Positions 50,302 to 60,872 are shown, counted from the stretch's first letter. The stretch is 64,000 nucleotides of DNA from Prevotella sp. oral taxon 299 str. F0039 (GCF_000163055.2 NC_022124.1:124001-188000), one strand, 5' to 3'. Numbers and translations are program-made. The notes: generated by a model from the letters alone, not told the origin.

Positions 50302-53121
50302 ATGCAATTAAAATTTAAAAGAAGTCTTGCTCTATTGTTATTAAGTACTTCTATGAGCGTATATGCTCAACAAACATATACCGCTCGTGTAGTAAATCAA
50401 GAGACAGGAGAACCCATTATTGGTGCCATTGTAAGTTCTTCGAATGGCGAAAAAGCATTAACCGATGCACAAGGTCGTTTTTCTTTACCTCTAAAAGATA
50501 ATCAAACGATTCGTATTAGCTATTTAGGTTTTACGCCACAGAGCGTTAATAGTAAATCATTTCGTAATGGAATGATTATTGGGTTGATGCCAGGAATCAA
50601 CCTACAAGAGGTGAAAGTTACCGCAAGTATATCGAGTGCACGAAGTAAAAAGGCTCTTGGTAGCAACGTAGAACACGTAAATGTGAGCAAATTAACTGCT
50701 AATGAGCATGCCAACTCATTGAGCGACATTCTTGATGGACGTGTTGGTGGCGTTCAAATGTACCAAAGTAATGGCAAAGTGGGCATGCCTATCCGCTTTA
50801 ATATGCGCAGTGGAGCCACAATAAGTATGGATAGAGATCCCATTATCTATGTTGATGGAATTAAATATAACACCTCTCACATCTCAGACATCAACAGTTC
50901 GCAAGACGCTTTAAGTTCTTTAAACGACCTTCCGATAGAAGATATCGCATCAATAGACGTGATAAAGGGTCCTTCTGCCGCTGCAAGTTATGGCGCAGAA
51001 GCCGCTAATGGCGTTATTGTTATCACCACTAAGCGAGGTAGTTTCAATGCAAAAGAAAACGACAGAACAGCTATTCAGGTTAAAATGTCACTGGGTGCGG
51101 CTTCGTTAGCACGCAAATATAATCAGTTTGTAAACAACAATTCGCTCAACAACTTCTTCGAAACGGGTTGGCAAAAGAATCTTTATGGAACCGTATCTAA
51201 AAGCTTCCGAGGCAATCAAAACATGTTCTTTTCATATAATATGAACGATGTTGAGGGCATTGTACCTGGAAATAGAGACCAAAGACACACCACTAAAATG
51301 GCTTATGACATTAAAAGTGGACCGCTAAGTATTAGTGCAACGGCTTCGTATGTACACGGAAACATTAGTCTTCCACAAACTGCTATGGGTCGATACGATG
51401 CTATTTGGAACTTAATGATTAACCAAACGCCTTGGCCTTACGTAGAAGAAAGCACATGGAGAGCGCAAAGTTGGACCTATAATAACGATCGTTTCTTGGG
51501 TAATATACGCTTAGGTTATTTGCTTCCAGGAGCAGTTAAGCTCGAAACGGTTATCGGAGTAGATGTCAATAGCACTAAAGGTATCTACCGATTGCCTTAT
51601 GGTTATCTCTTAGGAAACAACAATGAGGGTGCAAAGAACGTGAGTAACCGACGCAATTCGAGCTTTAATTGGGACATAAAGGCTTCTCGTAAGTTTAAAT
51701 TAGCCGACAATTGGAACTTAACAGCAACGCTTTTATCGCAAATTGCACGTCAATACGAAACCGTGAACACTGTTAATGCGTCTCGTTTTAAAGGAGATGT
51801 AGACAATATTGCAGCGGCAACAGAGCGCAATGTAAGTGAAAATACGTTTGAACAACGCACTTGGGGACTCTATGGAGAGGCTTTTGTAAACTATGATAAC
51901 CGCTTATTTATCAACGCAGGTTTACGAAGAGACGCCTCAAACCTTATCGGAAGCAACGTAGCAAGTATTTACTATCCTTCTTTGAGCGTTGCTTATAATT
52001 TAGAAAATCAAAAGTTTCGTCTTGCATACGGTGAGAGTGGACGTCTTCCTTATCCCACAGATGCACGCACATCTTATGTTATGGACGGCATATCTGCATA
52101 CGGACCCACAGTTAAACCGCAGTTTAAAGGCAACCCAAACATAAGACCTGAGAGGATGAGAGAAATCGAATTGGGTACGGATTGGACCTTAGCTAAACAC
52201 CATAACCTATCTCTTACTCTTTATGCTCAATACACTTCAGACGCTATTATCTACGAAAATCTCTTGTCTAGTGATGGCTGGATTGGTAGTATTCCACGCA
52301 ATGTGGGTAGCATTAAGGGTCATGGTATCGAGTTTGGATATAATGGTTTAGTGTGGAAAAATGCCAACAAACATTCTTTAGACGTATATGCTAATGTCAA
52401 TTATCAGGCGAATAAGGTGACCAACACAGGCGGAAACGACATCACCAACTATCCTAACGTCATTAAAAAGGGTTACCCTGTTTACTCTTTTTACTATCAC
52501 ACAGTTGAAAAAACGGCTTTAAATGCTGATGGATCGTATAACGCTAAGGTAGGAGCTATTGAGAGTTCTGACTATAAATACTTAGGTAAACCCTTCCCTT
52601 CAGTGAATGGTTCGTTTGGATTTAACTTGAAACTGTTCTCTAATATCACCTTTGGAACGAAGTGGAACTATGCTCTTGGAGCATCGGTTTACAACCAAAG
52701 TTTTTATAATACTGCGGGATTGGGCGACAATCTCAAGAAACGCAACGACCAGTTAACGGCTCTTGCTAATGCAACTGTGGGCACTCCTGAATACGAAAAA
52801 ATTGCTAACGACTTGGCATACACTGCTCGTTTCAGAGCGAACTACATTGAAAAGGCAGACTTCTTGCGACTTTCTAACCTCAATGTGGGATATGATTTCA
52901 CTTCGTTAGCACGCAAACTCACTAACAACACGATAACTGGTATGAAACTATCGTTCTCTATTCAGAATGTATTTGTTATCACTAACTATTCTGGAGCCGA
53001 CCCTCAAGTGGAGGGAAATGGTGGTAATCGCAAACAAAGAGGTATCGGAAGTTTGTCGAGAGACATCACCAATGCGCCTCATCCACGCACCTACACTGCC
53101 ACTCTTAGTTTCACTTTATAA
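50302..53121 (+). CDS. SusC/RagA-family TonB-linked outer-membrane protein
   Basis: 939 residues from the ATG at 50302 (MQLKFKRSLALLLLSTSMSV), which gives a clean signal peptide ending at YAQQ. A carboxypeptidase-like domain (YTARVVNQETGEPIIGAIVS) is followed by a plug with DPIIYVDGIKYNTSHISDIN and DVIKGPSAAASYGAEAANGV, the SusC/RagA hallmark, and a large barrel ending in an aromatic residue (YTATLSFTL). It imports a glycan or peptide with the SusD-like lipoprotein encoded 15 bp downstream. The nearby genes encode no glycoside hydrolase or peptidase, so substrate cannot be guessed. Confidence 0.9.
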   Translation: MQLKFKRSLALLLLSTSMSVYAQQTYTARVVNQETGEPIIGAIVSSSNGEKALTDAQGRFSLPLKDNQTIRISYLGFTPQSVNSKSFRNGMIIGLMPGINLQEVKVTASISSARSKKALGSNVEHVNVSKLTANEHANSLSDILDGRVGGVQMYQSNGKVGMPIRFNMRSGATISMDRDPIIYVDGIKYNTSHISDINSSQDALSSLNDLPIEDIASIDVIKGPSAAASYGAEAANGVIVITTKRGSFNAKENDRTAIQVKMSLGAASLARKYNQFVNNNSLNNFFETGWQKNLYGTVSKSFRGNQNMFFSYNMNDVEGIVPGNRDQRHTTKMAYDIKSGPLSISATASYVHGNISLPQTAMGRYDAIWNLMINQTPWPYVEESTWRAQSWTYNNDRFLGNIRLGYLLPGAVKLETVIGVDVNSTKGIYRLPYGYLLGNNNEGAKNVSNRRNSSFNWDIKASRKFKLADNWNLTATLLSQIARQYETVNTVNASRFKGDVDNIAAATERNVSENTFEQRTWGLYGEAFVNYDNRLFINAGLRRDASNLIGSNVASIYYPSLSVAYNLENQKFRLAYGESGRLPYPTDARTSYVMDGISAYGPTVKPQFKGNPNIRPERMREIELGTDWTLAKHHNLSLTLYAQYTSDAIIYENLLSSDGWIGSIPRNVGSIKGHGIEFGYNGLVWKNANKHSLDVYANVNYQANKVTNTGGNDITNYPNVIKKGYPVYSFYYHTVEKTALNADGSYNAKVGAIESSDYKYLGKPFPSVNGSFGFNLKLFSNITFGTKWNYALGASVYNQSFYNTAGLGDNLKKRNDQLTALANATVGTPEYEKIANDLAYTARFRANYIEKADFLRLSNLNVGYDFTSLARKLTNNTITGMKLSFSIQNVFVITNYSGADPQVEGNGGNRKQRGIGSLSRDITNAPHPRTYTATLSFTL

Positions 53122-53136
53122 TTCAATTAATAAGCA

Positions 53137-54420
53137 ATGAAAAAACTAATTATAATGGCTTTTGCCATATCTACCATACTTTCTGGTTGCGATTCGTGGG
53201 TCGACAAGGCTGAAACCCCAAGTAATACGCTTACTTATGATGAACTAAAGCGACCAAGTATGATTGCAACTTTACAATCGAAGAACATCAGCGACGGTCC
53301 GATGGTAGCATTTGTAAAAACACTTCAGGGCGAAGCTGCAGCACAATCGTTTTTGGCTTTGGGCACAACGGTTGACGAATTGACTGAGGGAACGATTCCT
53401 AATGCTTTGCTTTATCGTCACATTTCGAGCGATAACATCACTCCTTCGTCGGGTACTCAAAACGATCTTTGGAACCGTTTACAGAACTATTATGCAAGAA
53501 GTATCGAGGTATTGAATGTTGCTAACGAGCTTCCCGACAACAATACGAAAGCAACTAACTTGTCGAAGGCTTATGGTGGCTACATAGGTAACTTGCATGC
53601 GGGTTATGCTTTACAGCTTTTGGCAGAGTGTTTTTCTACTACTCCTAATGCCGAAGGTGGCTCAATACGTCTTAATAACGCTTTGGTTTCGCACGAATCG
53701 CTCCTAACTATGGCGCAAGAACATTTTAACAAGGCGTTGGAATTTGTGCAAATGCAAGCTATTAAAGATGCTTCGAACTTCGACTACAATGCGGCAGTCC
53801 GCCAAATAAACACTTATAAACTTCGTTTAGCTATGCACCAACAACGTTATAGCGATGCTGCTACTTTGGTTTCGCTTGCTATTAACGATGCAGAACAGGT
53901 GGAGGTGATTTATAATAACGATGGCTCTGACAATCCTTTGTATGCTGCTATTGGTCCAAATGCTCGTGATATTCAGGTGAGTGCTGACTTGGAGGCTGCT
54001 CGTTCTACTACTGCTGAGCAAAAAGCCTTGCCTTTGAAGCATGCTAGTGTGGACAAGAAGAACCCTAATCGTTATAACATCTATGCCTCTGCGCTTACTA
54101 GAAAGGGTTCACTTGTTATTGCTGACGCTACTGATATTCACTTTATTAAGGCAGAACTAATTGTTCGTGGTGTGCTAAGTGGTAACGCTTTGGAGGAGGT
54201 GAACAAGGTAATTACAAAGTATAATGCGGCTGATGCGGAGACTGCATCACTGACTTTGGAACGCATTGCAACGCTTCGTCGCATCTATTTGGCTTTGCGT
54301 GGCGAGCGAACTGCGGACGTTAGACGTGGTTTGGAACAAGGTTCTGCGGCTACAATGTGGAAACAACGCAAAATTAAATGGTTGCCTTTACCTGAAAAGG
54401 AATTGGAAAACCTCTCCTAA
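53137..54420 (+). CDS. SusD/RagB-family lipoprotein
   Basis: 427 residues, lipoprotein signal (AISTILSGCDSWVDKAETPS, lipobox LSGC). The helical body carries TPR-like segments (YGGYIGNLHAGYALQLLAEC, MAQEHFNKALEFVQMQAI) and a C-terminal RIATLRRIYLALRGERTADV, as in SusD-like proteins. It caps the SusC-type transporter and binds substrate. It lacks some of the length of typical SusD proteins (about 500-550) and ends in ENLS. Transcribed with the SusC gene; a terminator follows at 54662. Confidence 0.85.
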   Translation: MKKLIIMAFAISTILSGCDSWVDKAETPSNTLTYDELKRPSMIATLQSKNISDGPMVAFVKTLQGEAAAQSFLALGTTVDELTEGTIPNALLYRHISSDNITPSSGTQNDLWNRLQNYYARSIEVLNVANELPDNNTKATNLSKAYGGYIGNLHAGYALQLLAECFSTTPNAEGGSIRLNNALVSHESLLTMAQEHFNKALEFVQMQAIKDASNFDYNAAVRQINTYKLRLAMHQQRYSDAATLVSLAINDAEQVEVIYNNDGSDNPLYAAIGPNARDIQVSADLEAARSTTAEQKALPLKHASVDKKNPNRYNIYASALTRKGSLVIADATDIHFIKAELIVRGVLSGNALEEVNKVITKYNAADAETASLTLERIATLRRIYLALRGERTADVRRGLEQGSAATMWKQRKIKWLPLPEKELENLS

Positions 54421-54661
54421 CTCCGTACGACGGAGAGCGTATTTTCTTTTGATTTAAGAAAGATTTTCCCATAAGACGGAGGGTGATTTTCTTTAGTTTA
54501 GTAAGAAATTACCCATATAACGGAGGGGCATCTCCATACGATGGGAAACGGATTTCTTTAAATTTAGAATTCCAATCCTAAATAGAACGAGGATAATCGT
54601 TCTTTTTAAAGAAGGGTATTCGATATAAAGAGAAGCCCAAACGGAATAGAATATTGATGAG

Positions 54662-54697
54662 GTAACAATCTTGTTTGAACGAGATTGTTACTTTTTT
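54662..54697 (+). terminator. Rho-independent terminator of the SusC/SusD operon
   Basis: GTAACAATCT (54662-54671) and AGATTGTTAC (54682-54691) form a perfect 10-bp stem, then TTTTTT. It lies 240 bp after the SusD gene. Confidence 0.8.
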
Positions 54698-54766
54698 ATT
54701 GACTCTCCCTTTCACTTTGAAAAACAAATGAAATGAAAGTGACAAATAAAAGGAATGCTATTACAG

Positions 54767-54830
54767 TGTAAAAACATTGTATTTACATTGCAATAGCATT
54801 GAGTTGGCAAGGCAAAAGCATTGCTTGCAT
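54767..54830. repeat. Interspersed AAAGCATTG repeat, copy 2
   Basis: AAAACATTG, TTACATTG, ATAGCATTG and AAAAGCATTGC recur within 64 bp, resembling the cluster at 44253-44343. Confidence 0.45.
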
Positions 54831-55045
54831 TTACCATTTCTATAAGATTGAAAAGCACCTTTGTTGTAACTGGCTTCAATCGCATTTCTATAATATCGAA
54901 ACAAGGTGCGTTTTTCTTTTTCTACTTCTATCTCTTTCAAACAAGAAGGAAAACAATTCGTCTCTAATTATCTTCTAATTTAAACAGAGACGATGAGTTT
55001 TTAGGAAAGAATGCGCAAAGAGTTGCGTGAGAAGAGTATTGCTAA

Positions 55046-55528
55046 TTAGGCTTTTACATAATGCACAAAGTCGAAAGCGAAAGCGTGTTTCTCGTCTTTT
55101 TCGTGATGTTCTCTGCTCTTTTCTTTCCACTCTTTATAATCAGGAAAGAAGGTATCGGCATGCTCGGGCACATCGTTTACCTCGGTAAGAATCAACTCTT
55201 CGGCAAAGTCTAAGCATTGTTCATACACCTTTCCACCACCTATAATAAATACCTTTTCGTCGTTTTGACAAGCAGAAAGAGCCTCTTCGAGTGAGTGATA
55301 CACTTCGCAACCTTCGAGAGTGATGTTCTGTTGTGTTAGAACAACGTTCTTTCTGTTGGGCAATGCGCCTTTAGGAAGCGACTCGAAGGTGTTTCTACCC
55401 ATTATAATGGTATGCCCTGAGGTGAGTAACTTGAAGTTTTTTAAATCGTTTGGAAGCCAATATAACAATTTGTTTTGATAGCCAATGGCACGATTTTGGG
55501 CAACTGCCGCAATTACATATACTTTCAT
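55046..55528 (-). CDS. folA: Dihydrofolate reductase
   Basis: 160 residues. Begins [20 protein letters not shown] with the usual LYWLPNDLKNFKLLTSGHTI and the cofactor block MGRNTFESLPKGALPNRKNV. It regenerates tetrahydrofolate for thymidylate synthesis. It overlaps thyA by one base (TAATG), so the two are coupled. A partial copy of its 3' end lies 5.5 kb to the left. Confidence 0.93.
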   Translation of the reverse strand: MKVYVIAAVAQNRAIGYQNKLLYWLPNDLKNFKLLTSGHTIIMGRNTFESLPKGALPNRKNVVLTQQNITLEGCEVYHSLEEALSACQNDEKVFIIGGGKVYEQCLDFAEELILTEVNDVPEHADTFFPDYKEWKEKSREHHEKDEKHAFAFDFVHYVKA

Positions 55529-56322
55529 TATACAGAAACTTGTGCTTTAATATGATCGTATGGATTATAGTCTTCGAGTGTGAAATCTTCGTATTTAAAG
55601 CTGAAAATGTCTTTCACATCGGGGTTGATACGCATCTTGGGGAGCGTACGTGGGGTGCGTTGTAACTGCAATTGTGCCTGTTCGAGATGATTGAGATAAA
55701 GGTGTGTGTCGCCAGTTGTATAAACAAACTCTCCTGGTTCGTAGCCTGTTACCTGTGCAACCATCATCAACAACAACGAATAAGATGCAATGTTAAAGGG
55801 AACTCCTAAGAAGGTGTCGGCACTTCGTTGATATAATTGCAACGAAAGCTTATTGTTTGCTACATAAAACTGGAACAAACAGTGACATGGTGGCAATGCC
55901 ATTTCGTCTACCTCGGCAGGATTCCACGCTGTAACAATCATTCTTCTAGAGTTGGGGTTGTTCTTAATCATATCCACAACTTGTGTTATTTGGTCGATGG
56001 TTCCACCTTTATAATTAGGCCATGAACGCCATTGATGACCATAAACAGGACCAAGTTCGCCATTTTCATCTGCCCATTCGTTCCAAATGCGCACTCCATT
56101 TTCTTGCAAGTAGCGTACGTTGGTGTCGCCTTTTAAGAACCATAACAACTCGTGAATAATCGACTTAAGGTGTAGTTTCTTTGTTGTCAATAACGGAAAT
56201 CCATCTTCTAAGTTAAAACGCATTTGATAACCGAATACGCTTTTGGTGCCTGTTCCTGTTCTATCTCCTTTTGTTGCTCCGTTATTAATAATGTGTTGGA
56301 GTAGGTCTAAATATGCTTTCAT
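55528..56322 (-). CDS. thyA: Thymidylate synthase
   Basis: 264 residues, the same length as the E. coli enzyme. The catalytic Cys is in [12 protein letters not shown], and the folate- and dUMP-binding blocks [17 protein letters not shown] and [13 protein letters not shown] are intact. It methylates dUMP with methylene-tetrahydrofolate. First gene of the thyA-folA unit. Confidence 0.95.
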   Translation of the reverse strand: MKAYLDLLQHIINNGATKGDRTGTGTKSVFGYQMRFNLEDGFPLLTTKKLHLKSIIHELLWFLKGDTNVRYLQENGVRIWNEWADENGELGPVYGHQWRSWPNYKGGTIDQITQVVDMIKNNPNSRRMIVTAWNPAEVDEMALPPCHCLFQFYVANNKLSLQLYQRSADTFLGVPFNIASYSLLLMMVAQVTGYEPGEFVYTTGDTHLYLNHLEQAQLQLQRTPRTLPKMRINPDVKDIFSFKYEDFTLEDYNPYDHIKAQVSV

Positions 56323-56383
56323 AACTTAAAATTCAGATTGTTGATGGATTGTTATTATTTTGTTTTTTGAAAAAAGAATGGAT

Positions 56384-56770
56384 TTATCGCATGAGCCATG
56401 TGCCTTTGTGCTGAATCATGGGCACAACAATTTGCTCGCTTGTGCTATCTCCGAAGGTGAGCAACAAGAAAACATCGGCTGTGTGTTTTATCGTGTCGGC
56501 ATGATGTCGTATTACTCGCACTTCTTTTATGCCTTGATGCTCGGTTTGCTGTTGTGCAATAAACATCTTTGCATTGTCGAGTAGTAAGTCACGATAACGC
56601 TTTGGAATACTATCTTGTTGATATGTTCCTTCTAAAAAAGCATCATAATGCCCTGCAACAAGAGTGTCGTAATAGTGTTTTGCCACACGAGCTGCTACCT
56701 CACCTTGATTGATTTCTTTTGTACAAGTAATGGTAAGCACAATGAATGCGATATATAATAGTTTCTTCAT
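56384..56770 (-). CDS. Small lipoprotein, NTF2-like/DUF-type
   Basis: 128 residues from the ATG at 56770 (MKKLLYIAFIVLTITCTKEI), lipobox LTITC. The body (VAARVAKHYYDTLVAGHYDA, YRDLLLDNAKMFIAQQQTEH, EQIVVPMIQHKGTWLMR) has the pattern of small lipoproteins with an NTF2-like or DUF4878-like fold. It lies upstream of thyA on the same strand, 61 bp away. Function unknown. Confidence 0.6.
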   Translation of the reverse strand: MKKLLYIAFIVLTITCTKEINQGEVAARVAKHYYDTLVAGHYDAFLEGTYQQDSIPKRYRDLLLDNAKMFIAQQQTEHQGIKEVRVIRHHADTIKHTADVFLLLTFGDSTSEQIVVPMIQHKGTWLMR

Positions 56771-56854
56771 TCTTTCGTTTCGCAATTTAATTGTATAGTT
56801 CGGAGCATCTAAAAAAGTAATAGTTCAGGGATAGTTGCTCGTTTTTCGAACCAT

Positions 56855-57628
56855 TTATTTACTGCTGGTTTGCTGTTCTTCGGTTGCTTTTACCTTTCTA
56901 AATAGGTCGGAAGCAAACACAAGGTCGTTGAGATGCTCGTTGGTTGAGTGCATTACTTCTTCTTTATTTCCCTGCCATTCTTTATGACCTTTATAGATAA
57001 AGGCAATGTTATCGCCAATTCCCATCACCGAGTTCATATCGTGTGTGTTGATGATGGTGGTGATATCGAACTCTTTTGTGATACTTGATAGCAACTCATC
57101 GATCACCAATGAGGTGCGAGGATCAAGTCCAGAATTAGGCTCATCGCAGAAAAGATATTTAGGATTGAGCACAATTGCACGGGCAATAGCTACACGCTTT
57201 TGCATACCTCCTGATATTTCTCCAGGGAACTTTTGCTGTGCCTCAATTAAATTTACACGGTCTAAGCACTCTTGAGCACGTTTAACTCTATCACGATAGG
57301 TCATGTTTGAGAACATATCTAAAGGAAACATCACGTTCTCGAGTACAGAAAGCGAGTCGAAAAGAGCTGCATTTTGAAAGATCATTCCCATCTCTCTACG
57401 CATAGCGACTTTTTCTTTTTTGCTCATATTCACAAAATCTCTACCATCGTAAAGCACTTGTCCTGATGTAGGAGCAAATAATCCTACTAGGTTTTTTATA
57501 AGAACTGTTTTACCAGAACCACTTTGTCCGATAATAAGATTTGTCTTACCGTCTTCGAAAACAATGTTAATGTCTTTCAACACTTCTTTATCTTCGAACG
57601 ACTTATATAGATGTTTAACTTCAATCAT
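56855..57628 (-). CDS. MlaF-like ABC transporter ATPase
   Basis: 257 residues. Walker A GQSGSGKT, signature ISGGMQKR, Walker B YLFCDEPNSGLDP and the switch His in IINTHDMNSVMG. The GGMxKR signature variant is typical of Mla/Mce-type lipid transporter ATPases. It pairs with the MlaE-like permease (2-bp gap) and would power phospholipid or other lipid movement between the membranes. An MlaD (MCE) gene is not in this window. Confidence 0.88.
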   Translation of the reverse strand: MIEVKHLYKSFEDKEVLKDINIVFEDGKTNLIIGQSGSGKTVLIKNLVGLFAPTSGQVLYDGRDFVNMSKKEKVAMRREMGMIFQNAALFDSLSVLENVMFPLDMFSNMTYRDRVKRAQECLDRVNLIEAQQKFPGEISGGMQKRVAIARAIVLNPKYLFCDEPNSGLDPRTSLVIDELLSSITKEFDITTIINTHDMNSVMGIGDNIAFIYKGHKEWQGNKEEVMHSTNEHLNDLVFASDLFRKVKATEEQQTSSK

Positions 57629-57630
57629 AT

Positions 57631-58377
57631 TTAAGAAAGGATTTGAGTGAGGAACACGTCTGAGAAAAGAATTAAGATACTGCTACTTACAACGGCATCG
57701 GTACTAGACTTTCCAACCTCTACTGAGCCTCCTTGAACGGTGTAACCATAGTAAGAAGACACGCTGGCAATGATGAAAGCAAAGAACAAGCTCTTGATAA
57801 TACTCATCCAAACGAACCATGGATTGAACGAGTGTTGCAAGCCAAGTGTGAGGTCTTCGGGAGAAAGTATGTGCCCAATATAAGCGGTTGCATAGGCTCC
57901 TAAGATACCGGTTACAGAGCTAAAGATCACCAAGAACGGCATGATGGTAACCAAACCCAATATCTTTGGCATGATGAGATACGATGCTGAATTGATTCCC
58001 ATGATGTCTAATGCATCTATTTGTTGTGTCACTCGCATCGTACCAAGCTCTGAAGCAATGTTTGAACCCACCTTTCCTGATAGGATTAAACACATAATAC
58101 TGCTTGAAAACTCAAGTATAAGAATCTCTCGTGTGGTGTATCCTGAAACCCAACGAGGCATCCATGGACTCTGAATATTTAACTTCATCTGAATACAAAT
58201 AACTGCTCCGATGAAAAATGAAATAAGTAATACAATTCCAATAGAATCCACTCCAAGGGACGACATTTCTTTTATATAACGCTTAAAAAACATTCTCATG
58301 CGCTCAGGACGTGAAAAAGAACGTCCCATTAACATTATATATTCACCTAAAGAGGTGAGATATCTGTGAATTAGCAT
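57631..58377 (-). CDS. MlaE-like ABC transporter permease
   Basis: 248 residues from the ATG at 58377 (MLIHRYLTSLGEYIMLMGRS); an upstream open extension is discounted because the -7 box (TATATTTGC, minus strand 58410-58402) lies inside it. Five membrane helices (SIGIVLLISFFIGAVICIQM, ILGLVTIMPFLVIFSSVTG) and the conserved EFSSSIMCLILSGKVGSNIA block (MlaE domain) are present. Partner of the MlaF-like ATPase. Confidence 0.87.
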   Translation of the reverse strand: MLIHRYLTSLGEYIMLMGRSFSRPERMRMFFKRYIKEMSSLGVDSIGIVLLISFFIGAVICIQMKLNIQSPWMPRWVSGYTTREILILEFSSSIMCLILSGKVGSNIASELGTMRVTQQIDALDIMGINSASYLIMPKILGLVTIMPFLVIFSSVTGILGAYATAYIGHILSPEDLTLGLQHSFNPWFVWMSIIKSLFFAFIIASVSSYYGYTVQGGSVEVGKSSTDAVVSSSILILFSDVFLTQILS

Positions 58378-58401
58378 AATCGATTTGTAATTAAATAATG
58401 T

Positions 58402-58410
58402 GCAAATATA
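58402..58410 (-). promoter_or_regulatory. -7 box of the MlaE/MlaF-like operon
   Basis: TATATTTGC on the minus strand fits TAnnTTTGC and lies 25 bp before the chosen start codon, which supports that start. Confidence 0.6.
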
Positions 58411-58899
58411 ACCTTTTTCTATCGAAAAGAGGGTGTAAAAGGGCAAAATATACATATTTTTAAAGTATTAAAAGGCTTTCTCTTTGCTTAGTTTTACACG
58501 TAATATCTCTTTTATCGATAAATGAACTAATGCAAAACGGAGGCAAAAGGCATTTGGTGCCCTTTTAGTTTCTACCTAATTTTATATTATTAAAAGGCTG
58601 TTTAATGGCATAAAACCACCAAAATGACACATCGACAAATCTTATATTAAGGTAAATACGACAGAATGTCACATTTTAGATTTATCGTAAGAAATCAAAA
58701 TATTATTGGCACGCACTTTGTTAATAGTGTGGTGTACGTTGATAAAACGATATGATTTAGCATTCAATCGATTTGAAATGTACCTCATAAGAATTGCTCT
58801 CCGAAGATTGTTGAAATACTTTCAATGAACGGACAGGCAATGAGACATGAGAAATACTACATTTAATAAATTAAGAATAATAATAAAACAAATAAGAAT
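58411..58899. other. Intergenic region upstream of dnaK
   Basis: About 490 bp without a gene. I found no CIRCE element (TTAGCACTC repeats) and no second coding frame. The dnaK promoter could not be assigned with confidence. Confidence 0.4.
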
Positions 58900-60798
58900 A
58901 TGGGAAAAATTATTGGAATAGACTTAGGAACAACAAACTCTTGTGTTGCTGTTTTTGAAGGTAATGAACCAGTGGTTATTGCTAATAGCGAAGGTAAAAG
59001 AACAACACCTTCAGTAGTAGGTTTCACTAAAGACGGAGAAATTAAAGTTGGAGATCCTGCAAAACGTCAGGCAATAACCAACCCTATAAATACTGTCTAT
59101 AGTATTAAACGTTTTATGGGAGAAACCTTTTCACAAAGCAATAAAGAGGTTGATCGTGTTCCTTACAATGTTGTTGACGAGGGAGGATATCCACGAGTAG
59201 ACATTGAAGGACGCAAATATACTCCACAAGAAATATCTGCAATGATTCTTCAAAAGATGAAAAAGACTGCAGAAGATTATCTTGGACAAGAGGTTACTGA
59301 TGCTGTTATTACAGTTCCTGCATACTTCTCAGACTCACAACGTCAAGCAACAAAGGAAGCAGGGCAGATTGCAGGTCTTAATGTACAACGTATTGTGAAC
59401 GAACCAACAGCAGCTGCTCTTGCATATGGTGTAGATAAGTCTAACAAAGATATGAAGATCGCAGTATTCGACCTTGGTGGTGGTACTTTCGATATATCAA
59501 TATTAGAGTTTGGTGGTGGTGTTTTCGAAGTGCTTTCTACAAATGGTGATACCCATCTTGGTGGTGACGATTTCGATCAGGTAATTATCGATTGGTTAGC
59601 AAATGGATTTAAATCAGACGAAGGAATTGATCTTACTAAAGATCCAATGGCTATGCAACGTTTGAAAGAAGCTGCAGAAAAGGCTAAGATAGAATTGTCA
59701 AGTTCTAATTCAACTGAAATAAACTTGCCTTATATCACAGCCGATGGTGGTGTTCCTAAGCACTTGGTTAAAACCTTAACTCGCTCACAATTTGAGCAAT
59801 TGGCTCACGAACTTATTCAAGCTTGTTTAGTTCCATGTCAAAATGCTATGCGTGATGCTAAACTATCTACATCAGATATCGACGAAGTTATCCTTGTTGG
59901 AGGTTCAAGTCGTATTCCTGCTGTACAAGAATTGGTAAAGAATTACTTCGGTAAAGAGCCTTCTAAGGGCGTAAATCCTGATGAAGTGGTGGCTTTAGGA
60001 GCATCTATCCAAGGTGCAATTCTTAATAAAGAAGAAGGTGTAAACGATATTGTATTGCTCGATGTAACACCTCTTACACTCGGAATTGAAACCATGGGTG
60101 GTGTAATGACAAAGCTAATCGAAGCTAATACCACAATTCCTGCAAAGAAAAGCGAAACATTCTCTACTGCAGTAGATAATCAAACAGCAGTTACCATACA
60201 CGTCCTTCAAGGTGAAAGACCTATGGCTTCTCAAAATAAAAGCATTGGTCAGTTTAACTTAGATGGCATTGCACCAGCTCAAAGAGGCGTGCCACAGATT
60301 GAGGTTACATTTGATATTGATGCTAATGGTATCCTTAATGTGTCAGCAAAAGATAAGGCAACAGGAAAAGAACAAGCAATTCGTATTGAGGCATCAAGCG
60401 GTTTGAGCGAAGAAGAAATCAAGAGAATGAAAGCTGAAGCTGAACAAAATGCTGAGAATGATAAGAAAGAACGTGAGCGTGTTGACAAGATGAACCAAGC
60501 TGATTCAATGATTTTCAGCACTGAAAACTTCTTGAAAGAAAATGGTGATAAGTTGCCAGCAGATCAAAAACCTGGTATCGAAGCAGCTCTACAACAATTG
60601 AAGGATGCCCACAAAGCTGCCGACATCGCTGCTATCGATTCTGCAATTAGTAACCTAAATAACGTTATGCAAGCTGCAAGCGCACAAATGTATCAAGGTG
60701 CAGGCGCACAAGCTGATCCTAATGCAGGTGCTCAACAACAAGCTAACAGCAACTCTGCAGACGATATTCAAGATGCTGATTTCGAGGAAGTGAAGTAA
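58900..60798 (+). CDS. dnaK: Chaperone DnaK (Hsp70)
   Basis: 632 residues. The ATPase domain begins [20 protein letters not shown] and includes [12 protein letters not shown] and the phosphate loop [14 protein letters not shown]; the substrate-binding domain has [20 protein letters not shown], and the C-terminus ends DADFEEVK, a variant of the EEVD-like tail. It folds and protects proteins with DnaJ and GrpE, neither of which is adjacent. Length is normal. Terminator at 60810. Confidence 0.97.
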   Translation: MGKIIGIDLGTTNSCVAVFEGNEPVVIANSEGKRTTPSVVGFTKDGEIKVGDPAKRQAITNPINTVYSIKRFMGETFSQSNKEVDRVPYNVVDEGGYPRVDIEGRKYTPQEISAMILQKMKKTAEDYLGQEVTDAVITVPAYFSDSQRQATKEAGQIAGLNVQRIVNEPTAAALAYGVDKSNKDMKIAVFDLGGGTFDISILEFGGGVFEVLSTNGDTHLGGDDFDQVIIDWLANGFKSDEGIDLTKDPMAMQRLKEAAEKAKIELSSSNSTEINLPYITADGGVPKHLVKTLTRSQFEQLAHELIQACLVPCQNAMRDAKLSTSDIDEVILVGGSSRIPAVQELVKNYFGKEPSKGVNPDEVVALGASIQGAILNKEEGVNDIVLLDVTPLTLGIETMGGVMTKLIEANTTIPAKKSETFSTAVDNQTAVTIHVLQGERPMASQNKSIGQFNLDGIAPAQRGVPQIEVTFDIDANGILNVSAKDKATGKEQAIRIEASSGLSEEEIKRMKAEAEQNAENDKKERERVDKMNQADSMIFSTENFLKENGDKLPADQKPGIEAALQQLKDAHKAADIAAIDSAISNLNNVMQAASAQMYQGAGAQADPNAGAQQQANSNSADDIQDADFEEVK

Positions 60799-60809
60799 AA
60801 ATAAATTAG

Positions 60810-60852
60810 AAAAATCGCAGTAATCTCACAAAGGGTTACTGCGATTTTTTTT
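60810..60852 (+). terminator. Rho-independent terminator of dnaK
   Basis: AAAAATCGCAGTAA (60810-60823) and TTACTGCGATTTTT (60836-60849) form a perfect 14-bp stem followed by more T. Confidence 0.85.
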
Positions 60853-60872
60853 GTTTCAATAAGTCGAATGTT

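Larger units (their letters stand above)
54421..55045. other. Intergenic region after the SusC/SusD operon
   Basis: 625 bp without a gene. It contains three ACGGAG(A/G)G repeats (54429, 54476, 54520; about 45 bp apart), the terminator at 54662-54697 and the AAAGCATTG repeat cluster at 54767-54830. Confidence 0.5.

Noticed and set aside
54421..54530. Tandem repeat of functional type (three ACGGAG(A/G)G words about 45 bp apart)
   Set aside because: Only eight bases are shared and the spacers diverge; recorded in the intergenic entry but not strong enough as a finding.
56855..58377. Drug-efflux ABC transporter
   Set aside because: The permease carries the MlaE-type domain and the ATPase the GGMQKR signature of lipid transporters, so drug efflux is unlikely.
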